In this document: positions 53,546-64,000 of the stretch, in pieces
How positions within the stretch are numbered: the first letter of the stretch is position 1
Layout of the letters: the number at the start of each line of letters is the position of its first letter
From: Gammaproteobacteria bacterium
Lineage (GTDB): Bacteria > Pseudomonadota > Gammaproteobacteria > Enterobacterales > Kangiellaceae
DNA length: 64,000 nt
Direction: 5' to 3'
NCBI GenBank assembly: GCA_013373375.1
Contig: JABXHY010000005.1
Coordinates: 186,001-250,000, forward strand
The notes under the pieces: generated by a model
Seen by the model: the letters and a program-made list of their open reading frames with translations, nothing else
What the model was told of the DNA's origin: nothing
The model's database searches: none
Program-made: the position numbers and the translations under genes

Positions 53546-55719
53546 TGTGAGAGCTCATCCAGTAGTTTTTTTTGTGCTCTAACTTCTTCGTTGTCTTGCG
53601 GCATAGATTTTACATATCGTCCATCACTTTCAAGCACCCAGCTTTGACAATTATCTTGTAAATAATAATCGATCGTTTCTTTGACTAAACGTGACGCTAA
53701 CTGCTTGTCAGTAATTGGAAAACAACTTTCAACTCGATGATATAAATTTCTGTCCATCCAATCGGCACTTGATGCGAATACTCTTTCCGCCGCTCCATTG
53801 GCAAAACAAAAAATTCTAGAGTGCTCTAAAAACCGACCTATTACAGATTTCACTCGTATATTTTCAGAAATATTCTTAAGCCCTGGCCGTAAACAGCAAA
53901 TACCACGCACAACTAAATCAATTTGCACGCCCGCTTGAGAAGCCTCGTATAATTTTCGGATGATCTTTGACTCTGTAAGCGAGTTCATGCGAGCTTTAAT
54001 GTAGGCTACTTCGCCATTTTCTTTATTTTCAATTTCCTGTTCAATTAATTCAATTAAACCACTGTGCAAAGAAAAGGGCGCTTGCAGCATCAATTTCATG
54101 TGATACGCTTTTCCCATTCCAGTAAGTTGTAGAAAGATTCTCTGTGCATCCTCACAGAGCTTTTTATTTGCTGTTAATAAACTTATGTCGGTGTAGAGTT
54201 TTGCAGTTCCGGCGTGATAATTTCCCGTTCCTAAATGTGCATAGTGTCGAAGTTTCTTTCTTTCTCTTCTTGTCACGACACAAAGCTTTGCATGTGTTTT
54301 AAAACCAACCACACCGTACACGACGAGTGCACCAGCATCTTGCAGTTTATTCGCCAATTCAATATTGGCTTGCTCATCAAATCTCGCTCGTAGCTCGACG
54401 ACTGCTGTTACTTCTTTTCCAGAGCGAGCCGCATCAATAAGTGCCTCAACAATTGGTGAACTTGAACCGGTTCGGTAAAGAGTTTGTTTTATCGCAAGAA
54501 CATTAGGGTCATTCGCGGCAGCTTTCACAAAGTTAACCACTGGCTCGAAACTTTGATAAGGATGATGCAATAAGAAATCTTTATCTTTTAAAGCATCAAA
54601 TAACGATGCTCCATGATCTCTTAACTCTTTTGGTATAGCGGGAGAAAAAGGTTTGAATTTCAAGTCTGGTCGGTCGACCATATCGGTAAGACTTAATAAT
54701 CGATTAAGATTAACGGGGCCATTAACACGATATAATTCTTGTTCAGTTAGTTTACATTTTTGCAGTAAAAAATTCGAAATTTTATCCGGACAATTATCCG
54801 CAATTTCAAGTCGGACGGAAGTTCCAAAATCTCTCGACTGAAGCTCTTGTTTAAGTGCAAGAGCAAGGTCTTCTGTGTCTTCTTCGTCAACAAAAAGATC
54901 CGAGTCGCGAGTCAATCGAAATTGATAACAACCATTCACTTTCATACCAGGAAAAAGTTCTTCAGCGTTGGCATGAATAATGGCAGATAAGAAAACGAAA
55001 CACTCCTCACCATTCGATAGCCTTTCAGGTAACCGAATAATTCGAGGTAATGACCGAGGCATATGAACAACAGCATATCCGCTGTCGCGGCCGAATGCAT
55101 CTTTACCGTCAAGCGCTACTATGAAATGCAAACTTTTGTTGACTAACCTAGGAAACGGATGAGCGAAGTCAAGACCAATTGGACTAATAACAGGTGCTAC
55201 TTCATTGATAAAATAATCTTTAATCCACCGGCTTTGTTCTACAGTCCATTGCTTCCGTCTTAAAAATTGTATTTTCTCATCTGCTAATTTAGGAATTAAA
55301 ACGTCATTAAAAATTCGATATTGTTCATCGACCATTTTATGACAAGCTTTACTGATTTCATCTAAAACCTGTGTTGGTGGAAGACCATCCGGACCGTGAC
55401 GTTCTGGATGATGATTTGCCCAATGGACATATGAAGCAACTCGAACTTCAAAAAACTCATCAAGATTATTACTGAAGATAAATATAAACCGAATGCGCTC
55501 AAGCAAGGGTAAATCTTCATCTAAAGCCTGCTGCAATACTCGCCAATTAAACTGTAAAAAGGAAAGCTCACGATTGATATAAAGCTCATTATTATTTAAA
55601 TCAATTAATGATTTTTTTGTAGGTGTATGAACGTCTTCCAAATAACTCGCAAGCGATTTAATATCTTCGCCAGAAGAAGGAAGATCACTTTGTTCAATGG
55701 GTTGCTTTGCTTTTGTCAT
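53542..55719 (-). CDS. ppk1: polyphosphate kinase 1
   Basis: 725 residues. The N domain starts at NRELSFLQFNWRVL; the catalytic halves contain ELRARFDEQANIELANKLQ, then FKTHAKLCVV with the phospho-histidine, and FLEHSRIFCFANG with the second His. It makes polyphosphate from ATP. It lies 15 bases after hemB in the same direction and is convergent with ppx, so synthesis and breakdown genes adjoin. Confidence 0.96.
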   Translation of the reverse strand: MTKAKQPIEQSDLPSSGEDIKSLASYLEDVHTPTKKSLIDLNNNELYINRELSFLQFNWRVLQQALDEDLPLLERIRFIFIFSNNLDEFFEVRVASYVHWANHHPERHGPDGLPPTQVLDEISKACHKMVDEQYRIFNDVLIPKLADEKIQFLRRKQWTVEQSRWIKDYFINEVAPVISPIGLDFAHPFPRLVNKSLHFIVALDGKDAFGRDSGYAVVHMPRSLPRIIRLPERLSNGEECFVFLSAIIHANAEELFPGMKVNGCYQFRLTRDSDLFVDEEDTEDLALALKQELQSRDFGTSVRLEIADNCPDKISNFLLQKCKLTEQELYRVNGPVNLNRLLSLTDMVDRPDLKFKPFSPAIPKELRDHGASLFDALKDKDFLLHHPYQSFEPVVNFVKAAANDPNVLAIKQTLYRTGSSSPIVEALIDAARSGKEVTAVVELRARFDEQANIELANKLQDAGALVVYGVVGFKTHAKLCVVTRRERKKLRHYAHLGTGNYHAGTAKLYTDISLLTANKKLCEDAQRIFLQLTGMGKAYHMKLMLQAPFSLHSGLIELIEQEIENKENGEVAYIKARMNSLTESKIIRKLYEASQAGVQIDLVVRGICCLRPGLKNISENIRVKSVIGRFLEHSRIFCFANGAAERVFASSADWMDRNLYHRVESCFPITDKQLASRLVKETIDYYLQDNCQSWVLESDGRYVKSMPQDNEEVRAQKKLLDELSH

Positions 55720-55734
55720 TTAAAATGTATCGAA

Positions 55735-56751
<1,017 letters not shown>

Positions 56752-56794
56752 TTACTCCATGATTGCAGGTTAAAACTATTAAATGACATTAATA

Positions 56795-57724
<930 letters not shown>

Positions 57725-57738
57725 TTATGGCGGGTAGT

Positions 57739-58305
57739 TTAACGTAATCGTTTTTGACTTTGCCAATCAACAATGTGAGAAGCTCCAATTGTTCCTGCTA
57801 TTTCATTACCTGAAAGACCAGGAACAATAAAGTCAATCAAATTTCGGAAACGCTGAATCACCTGGAATCGACTGATTGCATGGTGTCGCTCGCTTATATT
57901 GGCACTCGTTGATATCAATGGCCCAAAATGCTCACAAAGCTTGAAGGCAAGAGGGTGTTGAGTAAACCGAACAGCAATGCTTTGATACTGGCCAGTAAGC
58001 CAAATAGGCGCATAACGACTCGCAGGAAGTAAAGTGGTTGTAGGAACTTTATAAGCGGAGATCTGATCCACATAGTCAGTAGCCTCGATATTCAACCAGG
58101 GAGCAATTTGCTCTGGATTCGCTGCCAGTACAATAAGACCTTTGGTAATTGAGCGATGCTTTATTGCTAGCAATCGTTTTGCGGCAACATAGTCAGAAGC
58201 CCGACAACCAATACCCCATAATGTTTCCGTTGGATAGGCAATTGTTCCTGACTTTTCGAGAACTTTTTTAATGATTTTAAGGTGCCAGTTTGAAATCCAA
58301 GCCAT
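57739..58305 (-). CDS. tsaC: L-threonylcarbamoyladenylate synthase TsaC
   Basis: 188 residues of the Sua5/YciO/YrdC fold. AYPTETLWGIGC, KHRSITKGLIVLA and ISTSANISERH are motif segments. It makes the activated threonylcarbamoyl group for the t6A37 tRNA modification. GGGAGA ribosome site before ATG. It follows smg; no yrdD gene separates them, unlike E. coli. Confidence 0.94.
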   Translation of the reverse strand: MAWISNWHLKIIKKVLEKSGTIAYPTETLWGIGCRASDYVAAKRLLAIKHRSITKGLIVLAANPEQIAPWLNIEATDYVDQISAYKVPTTTLLPASRYAPIWLTGQYQSIAVRFTQHPLAFKLCEHFGPLISTSANISERHHAISRFQVIQRFRNLIDFIVPGLSGNEIAGTIGASHIVDWQSQKRLR

Positions 58306-58345
58306 TATAAAGTCTCCCTTGGCAAGCGATTACCTGTACCAAGAA

Positions 58346-58819
58346 TTAATGGATGGCGTCATCAATGTTTTCTAACCAGGCACAAGCACTCTCTTGTCCC
58401 GGTAAATTGAACATCACCATCATAGTGACCCATTTTACCTGTTCCAGATCAACGCCCTCGATGTCCAAAGCCATGATTCGCTCAATAACAACTTCTCGAG
58501 TGGCAGCATCCAGTACGCCCAAATTTTGTAAGTGGTACAAAAATCCTTGTGCCTGAATTGATAAAACTACTCGTTCTTTGTCAGTAAAAATTCGATTAGA
58601 AAAAGTTGCTTTGGTCGTATCTTGCTCTTCTCTCGAAGCAGAATCTCTCAAATCAACCAGTCCATCTATCCAGTCTAGCGCAGAATCTATTTCGCCATCA
58701 GAAAAACCAACCTCGGTCAGCTCGGATGAAAGCTTGCCTGCTTCTTCGACGACCACAAAATCCTGATCTTGAAATCGCTCGAAAATGTACATTAGTACGT
58801 CAAGCACATCAGTTTTCAT
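58346..58819 (-). CDS. smg: Smg protein (DUF494)
   Basis: 157 residues from ATG 58819, preceded by AGGGG at 6 bases; the longer frame start at 58843 lacks this. Members are acidic, helical and soluble with MKTDVLDVLMYIFERF at the start. Function unknown, but the smg gene is almost always adjacent to dprA, as here. Confidence 0.92.
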   Translation of the reverse strand: MKTDVLDVLMYIFERFQDQDFVVVEEAGKLSSELTEVGFSDGEIDSALDWIDGLVDLRDSASREEQDTTKATFSNRIFTDKERVVLSIQAQGFLYHLQNLGVLDAATREVVIERIMALDIEGVDLEQVKWVTMMVMFNLPGQESACAWLENIDDAIH

Positions 58820-58866
58820 TGATTCCCCTGAAAAATACAACAATATCGTAATTAATTTCTTTTGGG

Positions 58867-59979
58867 CTACCTCTGCCGCTGATAACCGCCTGCAACAGAG
58901 CTAATCAGCCCTTTAAGCTCTAATGTTAACAATATTGGTGAAAGATCAGCTACTGATTTTTTACAACGCTCGACCAAGTCATCAATTGGCAATGGAGAAA
59001 AGTCGATATTGTGCAATAACTCGCGTTCACTTTCCTCGAGATCTTCTATTTCCTGGCGTGCACTTTCTCCATATTGGTTAAGCTCGCTTTGAGCAGAAGC
59101 CAAAAATCCAAGTTCGTTCAAAATTTCATCCGCCGACTCAACTAAATGAGCCCCCTCTTTAATCAGTTGATGGCAACCTTTTGCTAACACATTATGAATA
59201 GAGCCGGGAATAGCGAAAACTTCTCGACTTTGCTCGAGAGCATATTGTGCGGTAATCAAAGAGCCACTTTTGATAGCAGCTTCAACAACCAAAACACCGA
59301 GCGACATGCCAGCAATAATTCTGTTTCGGCGCGGAAAATTTGAACCTCTTACCTGGGTACCTAATGCATACTCAGAAAGCAATAAACCTTCATTTTGGAT
59401 AGCATGAGCAAGTGACTTATGCCTAGCAGGATATACTCTATCCAGTCCTGTACCTGCTACCGCAATGGTATTTCCTTTTGCGGTTAAGCAAGCCTGATGT
59501 GCAACTCCATCAATACCTAGCGCCATTCCGGAAGTGATAGTCACCCCACGTTTGGCAATAGTAGCGGCAAAGTCTGCGGTGATTTGTTTGCCTTGTGGCG
59601 TTGGATTGCGAGTGCCTACTATTGCTAGCTGCGGACTATTTAATAAAACTCTGTGGCCTGTGCCATACAGGATCAGTGGCGCAGAACTTATTTGCTTTAA
59701 GAGAGAAGGGTAGTCAGAGTCCATAGGTGTAACAACAAAGTTGTTTTCTGACTCATCTAACCAGCTCCAAAGTTTATCGAGATAAGAAGTAATATCCGCT
59801 CGATTCGCCAGTGCATCGATTAACTTCTGAGAAGCGCCAATATTTTTGAGTGAGTCTTTTGAAGCCTCGAATATGGCCTCCGGAGTTTGAAAGTGGTCGA
59901 GCAACTTGCTCGCAGTCGACCAACCCACTCCTTCAATGCTGACAAAGTGCAGCCAACTTGCTAGATGTTTGCGGTTCAT
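58867..59979 (-). CDS. dprA: DNA processing protein DprA (Smf)
   Basis: 370 residues. N-terminal helical (SAM-like) region, Rossmann core with IVGTRNPTPQGKQ and SGMALGIDGVAHQA, then a C-terminal winged-helix-like DML1 domain. It loads RecA on incoming single-stranded DNA in transformation. Compatible with the comM gene, but common in all gammaproteobacteria. GGAGG ribosome site 10 bases upstream. Confidence 0.93.
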   Translation of the reverse strand: MNRKHLASWLHFVSIEGVGWSTASKLLDHFQTPEAIFEASKDSLKNIGASQKLIDALANRADITSYLDKLWSWLDESENNFVVTPMDSDYPSLLKQISSAPLILYGTGHRVLLNSPQLAIVGTRNPTPQGKQITADFAATIAKRGVTITSGMALGIDGVAHQACLTAKGNTIAVAGTGLDRVYPARHKSLAHAIQNEGLLLSEYALGTQVRGSNFPRRNRIIAGMSLGVLVVEAAIKSGSLITAQYALEQSREVFAIPGSIHNVLAKGCHQLIKEGAHLVESADEILNELGFLASAQSELNQYGESARQEIEDLEESERELLHNIDFSPLPIDDLVERCKKSVADLSPILLTLELKGLISSVAGGYQRQR

Positions 59980-60011
59980 CCTTGAACCCTCCTAATATGT
60001 GCTCCGTTTAT

Positions 60012-61106
60012 TTAATACGGTGTTTTTGCCTTGTCTAATACATGCAAAGGTCGCTGCGCTTTAAGTACAAGACCCAGACTTACCTTTTCGAATGTTCTAA
60101 AAATCATCATTGTACCGGCTTCTTCGTCAGGTAGCAGCACTTTATCTTTTTTGTTAACCACAGCCTTAAAGAAACGAGTGATCGCGCCGTCTTTGTTGAC
60201 GTTTTCATTGTCTGCCGCATAAGGATCGACAACTTCTTTTCCACGCTGGAAGACCGTCAAGACATGCCCAATTTCGATGCCGTCTCTTTCACCTCGGTTA
60301 ATAACGACTACATCATACTGACCTATTTGAGCTACCCCATCATACACTGAAATAATGGTAGCATCGATATCGGACTGTGGTGCATGCGGAAAGTAGTTCG
60401 GTCGCAGTTGCTCTTCGTTCACCGGCCAAAGTCTATCTCCTCGCAACACCTCAGCAACGGACTTTTCAATTCTCACAGCAGAAGGATCACCCGATCGAAC
60501 TTTCGTTCCATTGCCAAGATGGACAGCTTCAATTCCTAACTCTTCATCGGTCTCAGGATCTACGTAGACTTGCCCTCGTCTGAAGAAGGCGAATTTACTG
60601 GTTTCAGGCTGCACAATTCCCCGCACATACACTTTATTGTCTGCAGCATTCGCTAAACGACCTTCGTCGCCAGCCAATACGTAAGGAGCGTTATCGAGCT
60701 CTTCATCAGTCACAACTCTGGCAGACACAAGGAAAGGTAAAATAGCATCCAGCGGAATTGTCGTTATCGCCTGACCGCGACTTAGCACTCGCGCTTGTGG
60801 TTGCAGCTTTACCGTGCCGTCAGGTAAACGATTGGTTTTGGTGATACGTTGTTGTCCATCGACGTAAACTAGAGCGATGACATCACCCGGAAAGATCAAA
60901 TGTGGATTATCGACTTGTTCGTTAACATGCCAAACCTCAGGCCAGAGCCATGGACTCTTGAGAAAGGCATCGGATATGTCCCATAAGGTATCACCTGGCT
61001 GGACAATGTGAAATTCAGGATGATCTTCTCTCAATTCAGCTGCTTGAGCCCAAGAACAAGCAACAAAAACTGATATTGCCACCATCCCGGCAATAATCTT
61101 TTTCAT
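60012..61106 (-). CDS. LysM domain periplasmic protein
   Basis: 364 residues with a signal peptide (about 1-22, ending in QAA). A LysM domain (HIVQPGDTLWDISDAFLKSP, about 33-80) for peptidoglycan binding is followed by an uncharacterised region with several short beta strands. In gammaproteobacteria this gene usually lies between dprA and def in the divergent arrangement seen here. Confidence 0.9.
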   Translation of the reverse strand: MKKIIAGMVAISVFVACSWAQAAELREDHPEFHIVQPGDTLWDISDAFLKSPWLWPEVWHVNEQVDNPHLIFPGDVIALVYVDGQQRITKTNRLPDGTVKLQPQARVLSRGQAITTIPLDAILPFLVSARVVTDEELDNAPYVLAGDEGRLANAADNKVYVRGIVQPETSKFAFFRRGQVYVDPETDEELGIEAVHLGNGTKVRSGDPSAVRIEKSVAEVLRGDRLWPVNEEQLRPNYFPHAPQSDIDATIISVYDGVAQIGQYDVVVINRGERDGIEIGHVLTVFQRGKEVVDPYAADNENVNKDGAITRFFKAVVNKKDKVLLPDEEAGTMMIFRTFEKVSLGLVLKAQRPLHVLDKAKTPY

Positions 61107-61263
61107 AATCGATATCCCTTAATTTATAATATCGCGATTAACATACTAATTAGTCATCTCTGAAACCGTGCAATCTAACGCTATCTAAATGACGACTTAT
61201 TCAGTATGATCATAATCTTAGCAGCAAAACTTACTTTTTTACTAGAACTTCGGTCACAGTAAC

Positions 61264-61764
61264 ATGGCAATATTAGAAATTCTCGAATATCCAGACTCTC
61301 GATTACGTACAAAAGCGGAGCCGGTTACCGATTTTGGTGCTGAATTACAGCAGCAAATCGACAATATGTTTGAAACCATGTACGAAGCCCCGGGTATTGG
61401 GTTAGCCGCAACCCAGGTCAATTTTCATCAGCAACTTATTGTTATAGATATTTCTGACGATAAGTCCAGTCCGTTAGTACTAATTAACCCTAAAATAACT
61501 GAAAAGAAAGGGGTTGAGCAGCGAGAGGAAGGCTGTTTATCATTCCCTGGTGTATATGCAAAAGTCGAAAGAGCAGATGCAATTTCAGTAGAGGCACTGG
61601 ATCGAAATGGCAAAGCAATTAAGCTAGAAGCCGATGATTTACTGGCTGTGTGCATTCAACATGAGATCGATCATATTGAAGGACGACTTTTCGTTGATTA
61701 TCTTTCTCCGTTGAAGCGAGATAGAATAAAAAAGAAATTACAAAAATTGCAAAAGAGCCGATAA
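61264..61764 (+). CDS. def: peptide deformylase
   Basis: 166 residues. [17 protein letters not shown] (Cys91) and QHEIDH (His133, His137), the metal ligands, are all present. It removes formyl groups from nascent proteins at the ribosome. The start has no clear ribosome site. First gene of def-fmt-rsmB, divergent from the LysM gene. Confidence 0.97.
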   Translation: MAILEILEYPDSRLRTKAEPVTDFGAELQQQIDNMFETMYEAPGIGLAATQVNFHQQLIVIDISDDKSSPLVLINPKITEKKGVEQREEGCLSFPGVYAKVERADAISVEALDRNGKAIKLEADDLLAVCIQHEIDHIEGRLFVDYLSPLKRDRIKKKLQKLQKSR

Positions 61765-61766
61765 CC

Positions 61767-62714
61767 ATGGCTAAACCTCGAATTATTTTCGCGGGTACGC
61801 CGGAGTTTGCCGCTAGTTGTCTGTCTAAATTACTCGATAACAAGTTTGATGTAGTCGCAGTTTACACCCAACCCGATAGAAAAGCGGGCAGGGGGAAAAA
61901 ACTGCAACCCAGTGCAGTTAAACAAGTCGCTCTGGCTCATGGTATACCAGTTGAGCAGCCACTCAACTTCAAAAGCGATGAGTCGCTTGGTCAGCTAAAG
62001 TCTTATCAATGTGATTTGATGATAGTTGTGGCCTACGGCCTACTACTGCCTGAGACGGTTTTAAGCACTCCAAAGTTAGGATGTATTAACGTTCACGCAT
62101 CCTTATTACCGCGTTGGCGAGGTGCCGCGCCTATTCAAAGGGCTATCGAGGCCGGCGATGAAAAAACTGGTGTGGCAATAATGCAAATGGACGTCGGTTT
62201 AGATACCGGCCCGGTTTGGGAGACTCGTGAATTCACCATTAACGAACAAGAAACTGGGGCCTCTCTTCACGATCGGCTGGCAGAGCTAGGTGCCAATTCA
62301 TTGGTAGAAACGTTACCGACAATTTTTGAGCAAAAAGGTCAGCCCCAACCTCAACCTGAAGAGGGTGTAGTTTATGCTCACAAACTCCAAAAGGCCGAAG
62401 CTGAGATTGATTGGAAGTTACCTGCAGCTGTCATAGAGCGGAAAATAAGAGCTTTCAATAGTTGGCCTGTCGCTTACTTCACGGTTCAACAAAATAATGT
62501 TCGTGTTTGGGATGTTGAATTAGTCGATTCTAGTCCAACGCAATTTCAACCAGGAGAAGTGGTCGAGTCATCAAAAGAGGGCATCATCATCGCGTGTGGA
62601 GAAAATGCGCTTAAACTCAAAGAGTTACAAGCTCCTGGTAGCAGAAGAATGCCGGTACAAGACCTATTAAATTCTCGAGCCCACTGGTTTGAGAAAGGCG
62701 CTATATTGGAGTAG
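61767..62714 (+). CDS. fmt: methionyl-tRNA formyltransferase
   Basis: 315 residues. Formyl-THF domain with IIFAGTPEFAASCL, DRKAGRGKKLQPS (tRNA loop) and NVHASLLPRWRGAAPIQ, the family's signature, then a C-terminal OB-like domain. Formylates initiator tRNA. It follows def by 2 bases. Confidence 0.97.
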   Translation: MAKPRIIFAGTPEFAASCLSKLLDNKFDVVAVYTQPDRKAGRGKKLQPSAVKQVALAHGIPVEQPLNFKSDESLGQLKSYQCDLMIVVAYGLLLPETVLSTPKLGCINVHASLLPRWRGAAPIQRAIEAGDEKTGVAIMQMDVGLDTGPVWETREFTINEQETGASLHDRLAELGANSLVETLPTIFEQKGQPQPQPEEGVVYAHKLQKAEAEIDWKLPAAVIERKIRAFNSWPVAYFTVQQNNVRVWDVELVDSSPTQFQPGEVVESSKEGIIIACGENALKLKELQAPGSRRMPVQDLLNSRAHWFEKGAILE

Positions 62715-62719
62715 ACGAT

Positions 62720-64000
62720 ATGAGCTTGTCTTTGCGTCATTCGATTACGCAATACTTTTCAGAAATTGCGTTTCAGGGCAAGTCAGCCAATGAAGTTGTC
62801 GCCACAGCCCGAAAGAATAACCATGACGATATCGGTTACATTCAGGAGTGCCTGTTTGGCACGGCTCGACATTTTTTTAGTCTCAACTTTATTCTCAACC
62901 AACTACTTGAGAAAAAACTCGCAAAAAAGCATTCTGATTTACACTCGCTACTATTAACTAGCCTTTACCAAATAGAGTTTTTAAGCACGCCCGATCACGC
63001 AGTCGTATCTGAATCAGTGGAAACAGCTCGAGAACTTGGAAAGGAGTGGGCATGCCAATTGGTTAATGGAGTGCTAAGAAACTTTCAGCGCGATAAAAAG
63101 GCGTTATGGTTGGCAGCAGAGAATAATGCTGAAGCAGCTGCAGAATTGCCAAACTGGTTAATTAAACGATTACAGAATGCCTGGAAAGGGAAAGAAAAAA
63201 GCATTTATACAGGGTTAAAACAAAAACCGCCTCTCACTCTTAGAGTCAACCAGTCTCATCCTAACTTTAGCCAAGCGTTTAAGATTCTTGAAGAATCGAA
63301 CATTGGGTATGCAAAACATCCAACTGTAAGTTCAGCGATCATTCTTGATACTCCCGTACCTGTTGAAGCCATCCCTCAGTTTGACCAAGGCCTGTTTTCC
63401 GTGCAAGACGCATCAGCTCAACTGGCGGCTTGGTTACTTCCGTTATCTAAGGGAGATTTAGTTTTGGACGCTTGTGCCGCTCCCGGAGGCAAAACCGCTC
63501 ATTTGCTAGAGCGCTACTCTGTTGACCTTATCGCAATTGATAATCAGCAAAGCAGGGCTCAAAAAATTCATGAAAACTTGCAACGAATAGGCCTTAACGC
63601 ATCGGTTCTGGTCAATGACGCGACTCAATGGAAGAATAACCGGCCATTCGATGCGATTCTGTTAGATGCTCCGTGTTCTGCCACTGGCGTGATTAGAAGG
63701 CAGCCGGACATAAAACTTCATCGAACCGACGACGATATCTATCCTCTGGTTAAACTACAACGCGCATTGCTTGATAACTGCTGGAACCAACTTAAAGCTG
63801 GGGGTTACTTACTTTACGCAACGTGCTCTTTGTTACCCGATGAAAACAACAAGCAAATTAAACGTTTTTGTCGAGATAACACCGATGCACAAGTAGTTCA
63901 GTTGGATCCTGAATTTCAGGGTCTGGGAACCGTAGGTGAGTTTGGCTTACAACTTTTCCCAAATAACTCTCAAGATGGCTTTTTCTATAGTCTGCTTCGC
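62720..64000 (+). CDS. rsmB: 16S rRNA (cytosine(967)-C5)-methyltransferase RsmB, nearly complete
   Basis: 427 codons from ATG 62720 to the window edge with no stop; E. coli RsmB has 429, so only a few residues are missing. N-terminal NusB-like domain, motif I LVLDACAAPGGKT, catalytic DAPCSATGVIRRQPD (Cys319) and second Cys369 in YATCSLLPDE, the two-cysteine mechanism of this group. GGAG ribosome site 8 bases upstream, 5 bases after fmt. Confidence 0.95.
   Translation, partial: MSLSLRHSITQYFSEIAFQGKSANEVVATARKNNHDDIGYIQECLFGTARHFFSLNFILNQLLEKKLAKKHSDLHSLLLTSLYQIEFLSTPDHAVVSESVETARELGKEWACQLVNGVLRNFQRDKKALWLAAENNAEAAAELPNWLIKRLQNAWKGKEKSIYTGLKQKPPLTLRVNQSHPNFSQAFKILEESNIGYAKHPTVSSAIILDTPVPVEAIPQFDQGLFSVQDASAQLAAWLLPLSKGDLVLDACAAPGGKTAHLLERYSVDLIAIDNQQSRAQKIHENLQRIGLNASVLVNDATQWKNNRPFDAILLDAPCSATGVIRRQPDIKLHRTDDDIYPLVKLQRALLDNCWNQLKAGGYLLYATCSLLPDENNKQIKRFCRDNTDAQVVQLDPEFQGLGTVGEFGLQLFPNNSQDGFFYSLLR

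Overview
This window reads as a continuous stretch of chromosome from an AT-rich gammaproteobacterium, probably marine. Three things support this: conserved gammaproteobacterial gene order (trxA/rho/ubiD/fre, ftsY-ftsE-ftsX-rpoH, dprA-smg-tsaC divergent from def-fmt-rsmB, yheV-yheS, rhlB-ppx/ppk1), two likely Na+-coupled transporters (PutP-like symporter and NhaC antiporter), and a HemB whose metal site looks like the Mg-type found in Pseudomonas. Placement near Kangiella/Aliikangiella is only an impression. I see no rRNA, tRNA, CRISPR array, insertion sequence, prophage or plasmid gene.

Layout. 1-7.4 kb: 5' part of a TonB-dependent receptor, a small acidic protein, hypoxanthine/guanine phosphoribosyltransferase, yheV-yheS, PutP-like symporter, a small membrane protein, nhaC and ubiK. 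7.6-11.8 kb: speA, a small protein and a YihG-type acyltransferase in tandem, then an AT-rich gap and an unrecognised coiled-coil gene ending in a clear terminator. 11.8-20 kb: methyltransferase, rep, a possible 45-codon ORF, comM, DUF3192 lipoprotein, aroE, yrdA, gor. 20-26 kb: prlC, an orphan FGGY kinase, yaiI and small hypothetical genes. 26-33.4 kb: pbpC and yfhM (alpha-2-macroglobulin). 33.4-34 kb: a gene-poor gap with a + strand terminator and a candidate small RNA. 34-37.9 kb: an RND/MMPL permease, a LolA-like periplasmic protein and a TetR regulator, read from a near-consensus promoter with an operator-like palindrome in its spacer.

38-47 kb: a small lipoprotein behind CRP-like palindromes, rsmJ, an ABC exporter, rsmD, ftsY-ftsE-ftsX, rpoH, an orphan solute-binding lipoprotein. 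46.4-53.5 kb: fre, ubiD, rho, trxA, rhlB, ppx. 53.5-61.1 kb: a minus-strand series ppk1, hemB, hemF, tsaC, smg, dprA, and a LysM protein. 61.2 kb to the end: def, fmt and nearly all of rsmB.

Most of the window is housekeeping: translation and ribosome maturation (rsmJ, rsmD, rsmB, def, fmt, tsaC, yheS), envelope and division (ftsEX, pbpC, yfhM), haem and ubiquinone synthesis (hemB, hemF, ubiD, ubiK, fre), polyphosphate and stress (ppk1, ppx, rpoH, trxA). The least explained parts are the RND-LolA-TetR operon, the coiled-coil gene at 10992, the 33.4-34 kb gap, and several palindromes sitting exactly on promoters or stop codons. None is proven to be a new system; the best candidate is the RND-LolA-TetR operon.
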